This document shows positions 36,005 through 45,016 of a DNA stretch of 64,000 nt, one piece after another. The stretch covers positions 248,001 to 312,000 of the forward strand of contig JANWWC010000003.1 in assembly GCA_025056215.1 (NCBI GenBank), in the 5' to 3' direction. The notes beneath the pieces were generated by a model that saw only the letters and a list, made by a program, of their open reading frames with translations, ran no database searches and was not told where the DNA came from. The position numbers and the translations under genes are program-made. Source of the DNA: Cytophagales bacterium. GTDB taxonomy: Bacteria > Bacteroidota > Bacteroidia > Cytophagales > Flammeovirgaceae. How positions within the stretch are numbered: the stretch's first letter is position 1; each line of letters begins with the position of its first letter.

Positions 36005-37291
36005 GTGGAAAATTTTTGGAAATTTGTTTTATTGTCAGAATTTCACGTCCGGTACGTAGTAATAGGCTGCACCCTGATAAGCATAGGAACGTCTATTGTA
36101 GGTGTATTTGTTTCTTTGCGCAAGCGAGCTCTTTTAGGAGATGTAGTCTCACATGCTGTATTACCAGGTATATGCTTAGCCTTCTTATGGAAAGAAGAAA
36201 AGAATCCAATATGGCTCGGAATTGGTGCATTTATTTCGGGATGGCTCGCTATTGTATGCACTGATATGATTCGACGTTACTCTAAACTTAAAGAAGATGC
36301 TTCTTTAGCTATAGTGCTTTCTATTTTCTTTGGAGCAGGTATTATGCTACTTACCATGATTCAACAATCTGACAATGCTTCACAAGCAGGATTAGATAGT
36401 TTTTTGTTCGGGAAAGCCGCCTCCATCACTTCTGATGACGTCAAAATATTCGGTGGAATTGCTCTTCTCATCATTATAACTATAACATTGCTCTACAAAC
36501 ATTTTCAAATTTTGTGCTTTGATGAAATGTTTGCCAAAGCTATCGGATTACCTGTGAAAAAAATGGAATTATTATTGAGTACACTTGCGGTACTCGCTGT
36601 TGTAAGTGGAATTCAATCTGTGGGAGTGGTGCTTATTTCGGGAATGCTTATTATTCCTTATGCAGCGGCTCGTTTTTGGACAAATCGACTCTCAGTACTT
36701 TTGCTCATTGCAGCGCTTATTGGAAGTTTATCCTCCATAGGAGGTGTGTATGTATCTTACACCATTTCCCGTATGCCTACAGGGCCTTGGATCATTGTTA
36801 TAGCATTTTTTTTCGCATTTATATCCTTCATTTTTGGTACAAACAAAGGAAAAATTGTTAAGCTGTTGCAAAATTGGCAATATCAAAGAAAAATCCTTGA
36901 CGAGAATATTCTCAAAACATTTTATCAAATCTGCGAGAAGTCGGGCGGGAACATTTCATTTTGCAGCGTAGAAACAATTCTTTCCAAACGAGCCTACTCT
37001 CCTTTAAAACTTCACAACGCATTACAACGCCTATGGAAGCAAGGGTACATCAAACCTGAAAAAAAATGTTGGAAACTTACTCCTGAAGGTTATGAAAAAG
37101 GCAAAAGAATTGTGAAACTCCATCGACTCTGGGAGGTATATCTAATGGAGCATCTGAAACTCAACCCTGAGCATGTCCACAACGACGCTGAACTCATTGA
37201 ACACATTATCACTCCTGAACTTGAAAAAGAACTAGAAGAAAAATTGCGCTATCCTCAATACGACCCTCACCAATCTCCAATTCCATATTAG
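36005..37291 (+). CDS. ABC-3 metal permease fused to an MntR/DtxR-like domain
   Basis: The first 280 residues are a zinc/manganese/iron ABC permease with eight or nine spans and the signature LLGDVVSHAVLPGICLA. Residues about 295-428 match a DtxR/MntR regulator: a winged-helix-like part (SPLKLHNALQRLWKQGYI) and a metal-binding dimerisation part with H373, E377, H392, E396, E399 and H400, spaced exactly like DtxR H79, E83, H98, C102, E105 and H106. Glutamate at the C102 position is the MntR arrangement. Fusion suggests the transporter senses its own substrate. Start GTG 36005 is 3 bp after the caspase-like gene. No ATPase or binding protein is nearby, so partners are encoded elsewhere. Similar fusions are known in Bacteroidota databases as metal ABC permeases. 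Confidence 0.88.
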   Translation: MENFWKFVLLSEFHVRYVVIGCTLISIGTSIVGVFVSLRKRALLGDVVSHAVLPGICLAFLWKEEKNPIWLGIGAFISGWLAIVCTDMIRRYSKLKEDASLAIVLSIFFGAGIMLLTMIQQSDNASQAGLDSFLFGKAASITSDDVKIFGGIALLIIITITLLYKHFQILCFDEMFAKAIGLPVKKMELLLSTLAVLAVVSGIQSVGVVLISGMLIIPYAAARFWTNRLSVLLLIAALIGSLSSIGGVYVSYTISRMPTGPWIIVIAFFFAFISFIFGTNKGKIVKLLQNWQYQRKILDENILKTFYQICEKSGGNISFCSVETILSKRAYSPLKLHNALQRLWKQGYIKPEKKCWKLTPEGYEKGKRIVKLHRLWEVYLMEHLKLNPEHVHNDAELIEHIITPELEKELEEKLRYPQYDPHQSPIPY

Positions 37292-37292
37292 T

Positions 37293-37859
37293 TTATGTGA
37301 AATATGTTTTAACAAGTTTAACAGCAATCGCCAATAAAATGATTCCGAACACTTTTCGAAGGACATCTGTGCCGCTCTTTCCAATTTTTTGCTCTATCCA
37401 ATCAGAATAATAAAGTACAGCGTACACCAAAATAAGATTAATAATAATTCCTATCAAAATATTAAGAATTTGATATTGAGAGCGCAAAGAGAGCAAAGTT
37501 GTAAGAGTGCCCGTTCCTGCAATAAGAGGAAACGCTAAAGGAACAATTGAGGTAGAGCTACTATCAGGTGTATCCTTAAAAATTGTAACCCCTAACACCA
37601 TTTCCAAACCAATGAAAAAAATAACAATTGCTCCTGCTACTGCAAACGAAGCAACATCTATTCCTAACAATTCCAAAAGTTTTTCTCCTAAAAACAAAAA
37701 AATAATCATAATGATAGCTGAAGCCCAAGTAGCAGTAAAAGGCTGCAATTTTCCTCCTGCCTTTCGCTTAAGCTCTATCACAATAGGCAAAGAGCCTAGA
37801 ATATCTATAACAGAAAAAAGAATTAGTGTCACAGAAGCAATTTCCTGAAAATCAAACAT
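37293..37859 (-). CDS. MarC-family integral membrane protein
   Basis: A 188-residue protein with six hydrophobic spans, starting MFDFQEIASVTLILF and containing the family segment VIDILGSLPIVI and the later GTGTLTTLLSLR. MarC proteins look like transporters but their substrates are unknown; the old multiple-antibiotic-resistance link was withdrawn for E. coli MarC. ATG 37859 overlaps the end of the cysteine desulfurase gene by 8 bp, indicating coupling; longer frames to 37973 lie inside that gene. It converges with the permease gene with a single base between the two stops. Confidence 0.85.
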   Translation of the reverse strand: MFDFQEIASVTLILFSVIDILGSLPIVIELKRKAGGKLQPFTATWASAIIMIIFLFLGEKLLELLGIDVASFAVAGAIVIFFIGLEMVLGVTIFKDTPDSSSTSIVPLAFPLIAGTGTLTTLLSLRSQYQILNILIGIIINLILVYAVLYYSDWIEQKIGKSGTDVLRKVFGIILLAIAVKLVKTYFT

Positions 37860-39006
37860 GTTGATAACGTTTTGTAATGGCATGAAGTTGTTGAAGTGCA
37901 ATGCGAATATCCTCTTGCTTATTATATTTGCTCCAAGAAAGGCGAATAACTCCTGCTTCTTGAGGAACTCCAAGCGCCTCCATCACGTGAGAACCCACCA
38001 CAGAACCGCTTGCACAAGCACTTCCTCCTGAAACAGCAATTCCTTCTATGTCTAAGTTAAACAATAACATTTCATTAGCATCAGAAGGAGGCAATCGCAA
38101 ACTAACCAAGTGCGGAAGCGCTTCTAAGATGTTAAGGGAAGCACTTCGCCCATTTAAGCAAACTTGCGTGTTAAACAATTCTTTAATCAAAGAAAGAGCA
38201 GTTTTTTTCAAAGAAAGAGCGTGTTGAAGAATATTCTCTCTATCTTCATGAGCTTTTTCAAGAGCTGTTGCCATTGCTACAATGCCAGCTATGTTTTCTG
38301 TTCCACCTCGCATGTTTCTTTCTTGTGCTCCCCCAAATATAAGCGGTAAACAATGACTTCCTGCTTTTATGTACAAAAACCCACTTCCTTTGATTCCATG
38401 AAATTTATGTGCTGAGCCTACGATGCTATCTACGGGCAAATTCGAAAGTCGAAAAGGATAATAACCGACAGTTTGGACCGTATCAGAATGAAAAAATGCA
38501 TGATAGTATTTACACAAAAATCCTACTTTTTCTAAATCAAGAACATTTCCAATTTCATTATTACCATGCATGAGCGAGACTAAAGTAGGAATCTTCTGTT
38601 GCAAAAGTTTTTCTAACTCGTCAAGATCAATATCTCCATACTGATTGATAGGTAGATAAACTACTTCAATTCCGTGATATTTTTTCAAGTATTCTACTGT
38701 ATGCAAAACAGCATGATGTTCTAATCGGGTAGTAATAATGCGTTTGAGTTGATGAGCTAATACAAAACCTCGTATAGCAGTATTATCTGATTCCGTTCCA
38801 CCTGACGTAAAAAATATTTCTGAGGGAGATGTTCCTAAAATATCAGCAATTTTTCGTCTAGCCTTTTCAATCGCATTACGAGCGAATCTACCATATGCAT
38901 GAATTGATGATGGATTGCCCTGCAAACCTTTAAGGTAAGGTAATGCACTTTCCCACACGGATTCGTCTACAGGAGTGGTGGCAGCATTGTCTAAATAAAT
39001 CTTCAC
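37852..39006 (-). CDS. Cysteine desulfurase (NifS/IscS class)
   Basis: A 384-residue PLP enzyme that takes sulfur from cysteine and hands it on as persulfide. The beginning IYLDNAATTPVD, the PLP lysine in SAHKFHGIKGSGFLY, the HHA motif in LEHHAVLHTVEY and the nucleophile cysteine loop GGSACASG mark group I (NifS/IscS). It lies 20 bp after ricT and overlaps marC. No iscU or iscA is adjacent; TusA- or tRNA-thiolation use is equally possible. The neighbouring RicT carries many cysteines that may hold Fe-S clusters, which could explain the pairing. Confidence 0.94.
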   Translation of the reverse strand: MKIYLDNAATTPVDESVWESALPYLKGLQGNPSSIHAYGRFARNAIEKARRKIADILGTSPSEIFFTSGGTESDNTAIRGFVLAHQLKRIITTRLEHHAVLHTVEYLKKYHGIEVVYLPINQYGDIDLDELEKLLQQKIPTLVSLMHGNNEIGNVLDLEKVGFLCKYYHAFFHSDTVQTVGYYPFRLSNLPVDSIVGSAHKFHGIKGSGFLYIKAGSHCLPLIFGGAQERNMRGGTENIAGIVAMATALEKAHEDRENILQHALSLKKTALSLIKELFNTQVCLNGRSASLNILEALPHLVSLRLPPSDANEMLLFNLDIEGIAVSGGSACASGSVVGSHVMEALGVPQEAGVIRLSWSKYNKQEDIRIALQQLHAITKRYQHV

Positions 39007-39026
39007 GATTTTGTTTTTTATAAACT

Positions 39027-40376
39027 TTATTCCGAGGTATTGTCGGGATTCATATTTTTTCTTATAGATGAGTTTCTCTTTCTGCGTTTCTTTTTTAATT
39101 TACGTATTTTTCGTTTATTCTCATTCAAACTCATTTCTCGAACAGATTGAAGCTTACGAGATTCTGTAGAAGATTCTTGATGTTGTTGTAATTTTTCTAT
39201 TTTCTTCTTTTTCTTAGACTCCGACAAAATTTCCTCTTTCTTTTCAGAGGTGGAAATCTCTTGAGAAGATAGCGTTTCTGAATCAGATTGTTTTAATATT
39301 TCTACAATTTTTTTAGATACGGACTCTTTTTTTTCTGTTGAGCTATTTTTCAGTTCTGGAATAAGTGCAGGAACTTTTTTTCCTTCTTCATTCATCTTTA
39401 AATATTCAGCAGCCTGCTCACTAGTAATAGGTATCCAATTGCTTTCTGTATCATAACTAAACCATAAGATTTTCTTAAAAATATCTACTTTCTCAAGTTT
39501 GGCTTCTCCTGCTTCTGTAAGAAGCGGCTTCTCTATTTTGGGGATATCTAAAAGTGCATCGAGGTAAGTATCTAATTCATAGTTTAAACAACATTTAAGC
39601 CTTCCACACTGCCCTGAAGTTTTAACAGGGTTAGTAGAAAGATTTTGGTAGCGAACAGTAGCATTAGCCACGGCCTTGAAGTCTACCAACCAAGTAGAAC
39701 AGCACAATTCTCGCCCGCAAGTACCAATTCCTCCCAATCTGCCCGCTTCCTGGCGCGGACTAATTTGACGCATATCTACTCGAATTTTAAACTCTGCAGC
39801 TAATACTTTAATAAGCTCTCTAAAATCCACTCGTTCGTCAGCCGAATAATAAAAAGTTGCTTTTGTGTTATCTGCCTGAAACTCTACATCAGAAAGTTTC
39901 ATAGATAAATTCATTTCGCGAATAATTTCGCGTGTTCGATATAGCGTAGGAAGTTCTCGTTGTTGAACTTCAGCAAATTTTTCAAGGTCTCGTTGCGTTG
40001 CAATCCGATAGATTTTGCGAATATTCTCATCATTTTTCACATCCCTGCGGTTCATCTGCAAACGCACCAGCTCCCCTTGCATCGAAACATAACCAATATG
40101 GTAGCCTGTCTGCATGGCCACTACCACAGGATCTCCCGTATAAATTTCAAGTTTATCTGTATTGCGAAAAAATTCTTTTCTCCCTCCCTTAAACTTTACT
40201 TCTACTACGTCAAAACGATATTCTTCTGGTAAAGACATGTTGGAAAGCCAATCAAAATTATTCATCTTACCACATCCCTTTGTAGCGCATCCCCCACTCT
40301 GACAGCCTCCCGATTTATTATGAATTGCCCTTTTAATTACCCCACACGCACCGGAAGCACAAGAACCACACTTCAT
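39027..40376 (-). CDS. ricT: RicT/PSP1-family (YaaT) protein with cysteine-rich head and basic tail
   Basis: A 449-residue PSP1-domain protein. In Bacillus, RicT (YaaT) binds an Fe-S cluster with RicA and RicF and affects RNase Y. The core holds the cysteine motifs GTCGRELCCSTW (C220, C225, C226) and GQCGRLKCC (C257, C262, C263), which fit the cluster-binding residues. Unusual is a short N-terminal head with six cysteines in 35 residues (C3, C6, C11, C25, C30, C35), and a Lys/Arg-rich tail from about 345, suited to RNA. It is transcribed before a cysteine desulfurase (20-bp gap) and 68 bp after rluD. Fe-S binding by the head is my inference. Confidence 0.87.
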   Translation of the reverse strand: MKCGSCASGACGVIKRAIHNKSGGCQSGGCATKGCGKMNNFDWLSNMSLPEEYRFDVVEVKFKGGRKEFFRNTDKLEIYTGDPVVVAMQTGYHIGYVSMQGELVRLQMNRRDVKNDENIRKIYRIATQRDLEKFAEVQQRELPTLYRTREIIREMNLSMKLSDVEFQADNTKATFYYSADERVDFRELIKVLAAEFKIRVDMRQISPRQEAGRLGGIGTCGRELCCSTWLVDFKAVANATVRYQNLSTNPVKTSGQCGRLKCCLNYELDTYLDALLDIPKIEKPLLTEAGEAKLEKVDIFKKILWFSYDTESNWIPITSEQAAEYLKMNEEGKKVPALIPELKNSSTEKKESVSKKIVEILKQSDSETLSSQEISTSEKKEEILSESKKKKKIEKLQQHQESSTESRKLQSVREMSLNENKRKIRKLKKKRRKRNSSIRKNMNPDNTSE

Positions 40377-40444
40377 GACTTACAACAATTTAAATATTTT
40401 TAAAAATTTAGCTAAACTAAACAAATATTGAGGTAAGTACAACA

Positions 40445-41521
40445 TTAATTGTATTTCACATAATTTTCCCAGCATTCTAATACCTTCCGAAAATCTTCAG
40501 GAAGGTCGCATTCAAACTGCATCCACTGCTGGGTAGTAGGATGAACAAACCCTAGCGACTTAGCATGTAGCGCCTGGCGAGGCATTATTTCGAAGCAATT
40601 TTCTACAAATGCCTTATATTTAGAGAAACGTTCTCCGCATAAAATAATATCTCCCCCGTAAAGAGAATCATTGAAAAGAGGATGTCCGATGTGCCTAAAA
40701 TGCACGCGGATTTGATGAGTTCTTCCTGTTTCTAATTTACATTTTACCAAACTCACATATCGATAACTCTGAATAACTTCATAATGTGTAACAGCTGGTT
40801 TTCCTACGTTGCTATCTTCATCGTACACTTGTCTCATTCTTCTATCAGAGGCGCTTCTGCCGATGTTTCCGCGAATAGTTCCTTTAGGCTCTTTAAGCTC
40901 TCCCCACACTAAAGCGTAATAAGTTCTTTCGATAGAATGCTCAAAAAACTGCTTTGCTAGGTGCGCCATTGCCCAAGTGGTTTTAGCTACCACCAAAAGC
41001 CCTGACGTATCTTTATCAATTCTATGCACTAATCCAGGTTTATCTTCGCCATTATGGGCTGTAGGCAGTGATCCATATCGAAAGGCTAAGGCGTTTACTA
41101 AAGTACCTGTCCAGTTTCCGTAACCTGGGTGAACAACAAGTCCGGCAGGCTTATTGATAACTACGATTTCATGATCTTCATAAATAATATCAAGCGGAAT
41201 GTCTTCGGGAATAATTTCTAAGACGCAAGGCGGTTCGGGTCGACTCACCGTGATAACGTCGCCAGGTTTTACGCGATAGCTTGCTTTTACAGGTTTGTCG
41301 TTCACAAATACATATTCTTCTGCAATAGCTTCTTGTAATTTGCTTCTAGAAATTTTAGGAAGCTTTGTTAGTAAAAATCGGTCTATCCTTATAAGCGACT
41401 GATTCGCATCAACAGTAAACTTATGAGTTTCATAAAGTTCTTCTTCTACGTTTTCAACATCGGAAGTTGAAAAATCTTCATCGTCATAATATTCCATTGG
41501 TTCGCTCATGATCAAGTCCAT
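40445..41521 (-). CDS. rluD: Ribosomal large-subunit pseudouridine synthase RluD family
   Basis: A 358-residue enzyme that isomerises uridines in rRNA or tRNA. An S4 RNA-binding domain (about 45-105, with RIDRFLLTKLPKISRSKLQ) precedes the catalytic domain with the aspartate motif HRIDKDTSGLLVV, then the TGRTHQIRVHF motif. RluD modifies 23S helix 69; RluA/RluC paralogues cannot be fully excluded. An acidic 40-residue leader precedes the S4 domain. ATG 41521 and 41509 are both possible. It appears to head the ricT-desulfurase-marC group. Confidence 0.92.
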   Translation of the reverse strand: MDLIMSEPMEYYDDEDFSTSDVENVEEELYETHKFTVDANQSLIRIDRFLLTKLPKISRSKLQEAIAEEYVFVNDKPVKASYRVKPGDVITVSRPEPPCVLEIIPEDIPLDIIYEDHEIVVINKPAGLVVHPGYGNWTGTLVNALAFRYGSLPTAHNGEDKPGLVHRIDKDTSGLLVVAKTTWAMAHLAKQFFEHSIERTYYALVWGELKEPKGTIRGNIGRSASDRRMRQVYDEDSNVGKPAVTHYEVIQSYRYVSLVKCKLETGRTHQIRVHFRHIGHPLFNDSLYGGDIILCGERFSKYKAFVENCFEIMPRQALHAKSLGFVHPTTQQWMQFECDLPEDFRKVLECWENYVKYN

Positions 41522-41624
41522 AATTAGTTTAATAGTTAAAACAACAAAAACTAATCGGGTTCTCCTAAGCTCTTCAAATTAGAAAAATCTTTATGTTGTA
41601 AGTTTTTTCTTGTTTTAAGATTCT

Positions 41625-41655
41625 TTTGATTTTACCTTTTATTTTCCTATCTTTG
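41625..41655 (+). promoter_or_regulatory. Promoter of the TPR-SpoIIE gene
   Basis: TTTG at 41625-41628, a 19-bp spacer and TATCTTTG at 41648-41655, matching both Bacteroidota elements. A 5' leader of about 60 nt precedes the ATG at 41723. Confidence 0.7.
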
Positions 41656-41722
41656 ACTATAAAACTTTTTTCGCTAAATATAACAATAAATTTACATTTT
41701 TAGTTTTTAACTTAAGAAGCTA

Positions 41723-44371
41723 ATGATCTCGCTTTCTAAAAAACAATGGAGTATTATTATTTTGTCAATTATTTTTCTTCATATTAGCATAGGAAAGAAC
41801 CCTCCTCCTGCTCTACCTGATTCATTTTTCGATAGTGTTCAAATAGATAAGCTTAATCATCAGGCATATACAGAACTTACATACGGAAACTTAAACATGG
41901 CCAAGCGCCACGCAGAAAAAGCACTCCAACTCGCTGATGAAACTAACTACCTCAGAGGGCAGGCAACGGCTATAGAGCACCTGGGAACAATTTATATGAA
42001 AAATAAAAAATATGAAGAAGCTTTTACCTTCTACTATAACGCCAATACTCTTTGGAAACTAATCGGAAGCAAAATTTCCGAAGTATCTAATTTAGAAAAA
42101 ACTGCTTTCTTGTATATGTCTTTAAATAGTTACAAACGAGCAGCAGACTATTACCAGGAGGCATACGAAATTGTGAAAACTCTTGACGAGCCCGCTATAC
42201 AGGGAAATATTGAGGAATCGTTAGCTTCAATATATAAAAAATTAGGAGAATATGAAAAAGCAGCTACCTATTACCGCTTAGCGATTCAATCTCGCCAACG
42301 CCTCCACATGATGGCAGAAGTGGGGCAACTTTATCGCCAACTTCACCAAATGCAAAGCTTAGCAGGCAACCACGACCACGCAATTGAGGCAGGTAACAAA
42401 GCACTCGATATCTTTACGCAACTTAAAGACACTTCTCAAATTTCTGATGTACTTACAGACATTGGACATTCCTTGACTTCTCTTAAGGAGCACGATAAGG
42501 CGGAAGTTTACTTTGAAAGAGCTTTAGAGCTTCAAGCAAATATTTTGAAAAAAGCTCATAAAAAGGAGGAAAAAATTGCTCGCTTCATACGAATGGGAGA
42601 GATTGCTCATAAAGCGCAAAAATATAAAAAAGCAAGGCAACATTATGAAAGCGCTTACAACCTTATTGGAGAAGAAGGTGACTGCTCTTTATTAGTAGAT
42701 TTGTGCAATAAGTTGGCTTACAATGAATTTGTTGCTAAACATAAAGACGATGCTCTCTCCTATGCAGGAGAAGCTTTTACAATTGGTCAGGAGTGTAACA
42801 AAGTAAGCCGCGAAGCAAAAATGGAAACTTATTTATTGTTATCTGAAATTTATAATATGAGAAATGCTTATAAGAGATCTCAAGAGTGGTATGCTTTTTA
42901 TAACCATAATAAAAACATTATGGAAAAAGAAGCTAATCAGCTACATGAAGAATTGCTAGCATTTGAGCTAAAACTAGAAAAACAAGAAAAGGAATTCAAA
43001 CTTGAAGCAATGAACCGTCAGAATGAAGAACTCAAGTATCAACAAGTAAAACTTGAAAATGATAAAAAACAACAAGAACTCATCCTTCGCGAACAAGAAT
43101 TAGCAATCTTGCGAAAAAACCAAGAGCTACAAGCGATTGCTCTTGAAAAGCAGAAACTTGAAGAACAACGTGCTAAACGCGAACTTCTTCTTATTAAGCA
43201 ACGCATAGAAGCTGAAGAAAAAGACAAACAACTAGCACTCTTAGAAAAAGATAGAGCAATGAAAGCTCTAGAATTAGAAAAGCAAAAAGTAAGAGAACGC
43301 TTACGAGAGGATTCTCTTCGCATACTTCAATCTGAGTCCATCATGAAAGAGGAACTTCTTAAAGAAGAACAAAGAACCAAAACATTCAGCTACGCTATTA
43401 TAGGTCTTTTAACGGGATTTTTGGTGTTTGCATTTGTAGCTTATAGAAAAATCCGCAAATCTGAAAAAGAACTAAAAGTTCAGTCAGCAGTTATTCAAGA
43501 AAAAAATGAAGAGCTTACTCATACCAATCAAATTCTCTCTCAAACAGCTTTAGAATTAAAAGAATCTCGAAAAGAATTACAACGAAAAAATGATGCGCTT
43601 ACTTCTTCTATCACTTATGCTCAACGAATTCAACGCGTTATTATGCCAACAGAGACAGAATTGTCTTCTATTTTTCCAGAAAGTTTCGTTTTATTTCTTC
43701 CACGCGATATAGTAAGTGGAGATTTTTATTGGCTAAAAAAACGCCGAGAAAGAATTTATATAGCAGTAGCAGATTGCACGGGACATGGTGTTCCAGGGGC
43801 ATTTATGTCACTTATCGGAATAGAAAAACTCGAACAAGCTGTCGATTATGTTAATATTTCCTCTCCTAACTTAATTCTTAATTATTTGAATAAAAGTGTC
43901 AAAAATCTTTTACAACAACGCAATTCTGAACTTCGCGATGGAATGGACATCGCTATTTGCACAATTGATCTTAAAAAGAAAATTTTAGATTTTTCAGGTG
44001 CTCGCGCAGATATTCTTGTTTTCCAAAACAATGAAATGCAAGTCTTAAAAGGTGATAGAAACTCTATTGCAGGACGAGAAACCATCGATGAATTTTATTT
44101 TACTAAGTATTCTTTAAAACTCGATAAGCCTACAACCGTCTACATGTTTACTGACGGCTACCGCGACCAATTTGGAGGAGAACTCAATACTAAGATCGGT
44201 AGTGTGAAATTTAAAGAACTCATCCAAAAAGTTTCTGTGTTGTCTTCTTTTGCTCAACAAAAAGAGGAATTAGAAAGATTCTTTCGAGAATGGAAAGGTA
44301 AAGAAAAACAACTTGACGATGTAACCGTTTTATCATTTAAAATCAATGATTTAATTGACTCCACAATTTAA
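41723..44371 (+). CDS. TPR receptor with coiled coil, membrane span and SpoIIE (PP2C) phosphatase
   Basis: An 882-residue protein in signalling-receptor layout. A signal sequence (about 8-24) leads to a TPR array (about 45-395, at least seven units), a charged coiled coil (about 400-550), one membrane span (555-577), a second coiled coil and a SpoIIE phosphatase (about 630-878). Metal aspartates are kept in SGDFYW, VADCTGHGVPGAF, DGMDIAI and LDDVTVLSF, so it should be active. TPRs are then outside and the phosphatase inside. Such proteins usually act in partner-switching on anti-anti-sigma factors; none is nearby. It stands alone with its own promoter. Confidence 0.9.
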   Translation: MISLSKKQWSIIILSIIFLHISIGKNPPPALPDSFFDSVQIDKLNHQAYTELTYGNLNMAKRHAEKALQLADETNYLRGQATAIEHLGTIYMKNKKYEEAFTFYYNANTLWKLIGSKISEVSNLEKTAFLYMSLNSYKRAADYYQEAYEIVKTLDEPAIQGNIEESLASIYKKLGEYEKAATYYRLAIQSRQRLHMMAEVGQLYRQLHQMQSLAGNHDHAIEAGNKALDIFTQLKDTSQISDVLTDIGHSLTSLKEHDKAEVYFERALELQANILKKAHKKEEKIARFIRMGEIAHKAQKYKKARQHYESAYNLIGEEGDCSLLVDLCNKLAYNEFVAKHKDDALSYAGEAFTIGQECNKVSREAKMETYLLLSEIYNMRNAYKRSQEWYAFYNHNKNIMEKEANQLHEELLAFELKLEKQEKEFKLEAMNRQNEELKYQQVKLENDKKQQELILREQELAILRKNQELQAIALEKQKLEEQRAKRELLLIKQRIEAEEKDKQLALLEKDRAMKALELEKQKVRERLREDSLRILQSESIMKEELLKEEQRTKTFSYAIIGLLTGFLVFAFVAYRKIRKSEKELKVQSAVIQEKNEELTHTNQILSQTALELKESRKELQRKNDALTSSITYAQRIQRVIMPTETELSSIFPESFVLFLPRDIVSGDFYWLKKRRERIYIAVADCTGHGVPGAFMSLIGIEKLEQAVDYVNISSPNLILNYLNKSVKNLLQQRNSELRDGMDIAICTIDLKKKILDFSGARADILVFQNNEMQVLKGDRNSIAGRETIDEFYFTKYSLKLDKPTTVYMFTDGYRDQFGGELNTKIGSVKFKELIQKVSVLSSFAQQKEELERFFREWKGKEKQLDDVTVLSFKINDLIDSTI

Positions 44372-44431
44372 ACAAAAAGATTGCATCAATAAAGAATTTT
44401 TAAGAAGTTTGCGACTTATTTTCAAAAACTC

Positions 44432-45016
44432 ATGAAAGTCGCTATCGTAAAATACAACGCTGGAAATGTGCAATCCGTGATTTATGCGCTTCATCGTTTA
44501 GGAATAGAACCCTTGGTTACAGATGTTGCAGAAGAATTGATGTCGGCAGATAAAGTAATATTTCCTGGAGTAGGCGAAGCGCAAACCGCTATGCGATACC
44601 TGCGCTCAAAAAAATTAGACCAACTCATTAAAAGATTAAAACAACCTGTGCTCGGCATTTGCATAGGACTGCAACTTCTTTGTAATCATTCAGAAGAAGG
44701 TGATACTAATTGCATGGGAGTTTTCGATGTCAATGTAAGGCGGTTTCCTAACGTCAAAAAAGTGCCTCAAATAGGGTGGAATAATATTTATCATTTAAAA
44801 TCACCTTTGTTTGAAGGAATTGCTGAACAGGAATACGTCTATTTTGTGCATAGTTATTATGCTGAAATCAGTCCGTTTACGATAGCCGAAGCAGAATATA
44901 TTTTGCCTTACTCTGCAGCACTCCAAAAAGAAAATTTTTATGCGGTTCAATTTCATGCAGAAAAAAGTGGAAAGATAGGTAGCAAAATCTTAGAAAACTT
45001 TCTTTCTAAATGCTAA
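44432..45016 (+). CDS. hisH: Imidazole glycerol phosphate synthase glutaminase subunit HisH
   Basis: A 194-residue class I amidotransferase. It begins VAIVKYNAGNVQSV, has the oxyanion segment FPGVGEAQTAM, the nucleophile in GICIGLQLL (C77) and the histidine in VQFHAEKSG. HisH gives ammonia to HisF in histidine synthesis. No other his gene is adjacent, so it is detached from a his operon or paired with a distant HisF. The stop overlaps the next membrane-protein gene by 7 bp, so translation is coupled to a gene with no known link to histidine. Confidence 0.93.
   Translation: MKVAIVKYNAGNVQSVIYALHRLGIEPLVTDVAEELMSADKVIFPGVGEAQTAMRYLRSKKLDQLIKRLKQPVLGICIGLQLLCNHSEEGDTNCMGVFDVNVRRFPNVKKVPQIGWNNIYHLKSPLFEGIAEQEYVYFVHSYYAEISPFTIAEAEYILPYSAALQKENFYAVQFHAEKSGKIGSKILENFLSKC

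Noticed and set aside
43039-43323. Minus-strand frame of 94 aa rich in Ser/Arg/Cys
   Set aside because: It is the mirror of the coiled-coil region of the SpoIIE receptor (Glu/Lys codons read in reverse).
44432-45016. hisH as part of a histidine operon
   Set aside because: None of the neighbours is a his gene.
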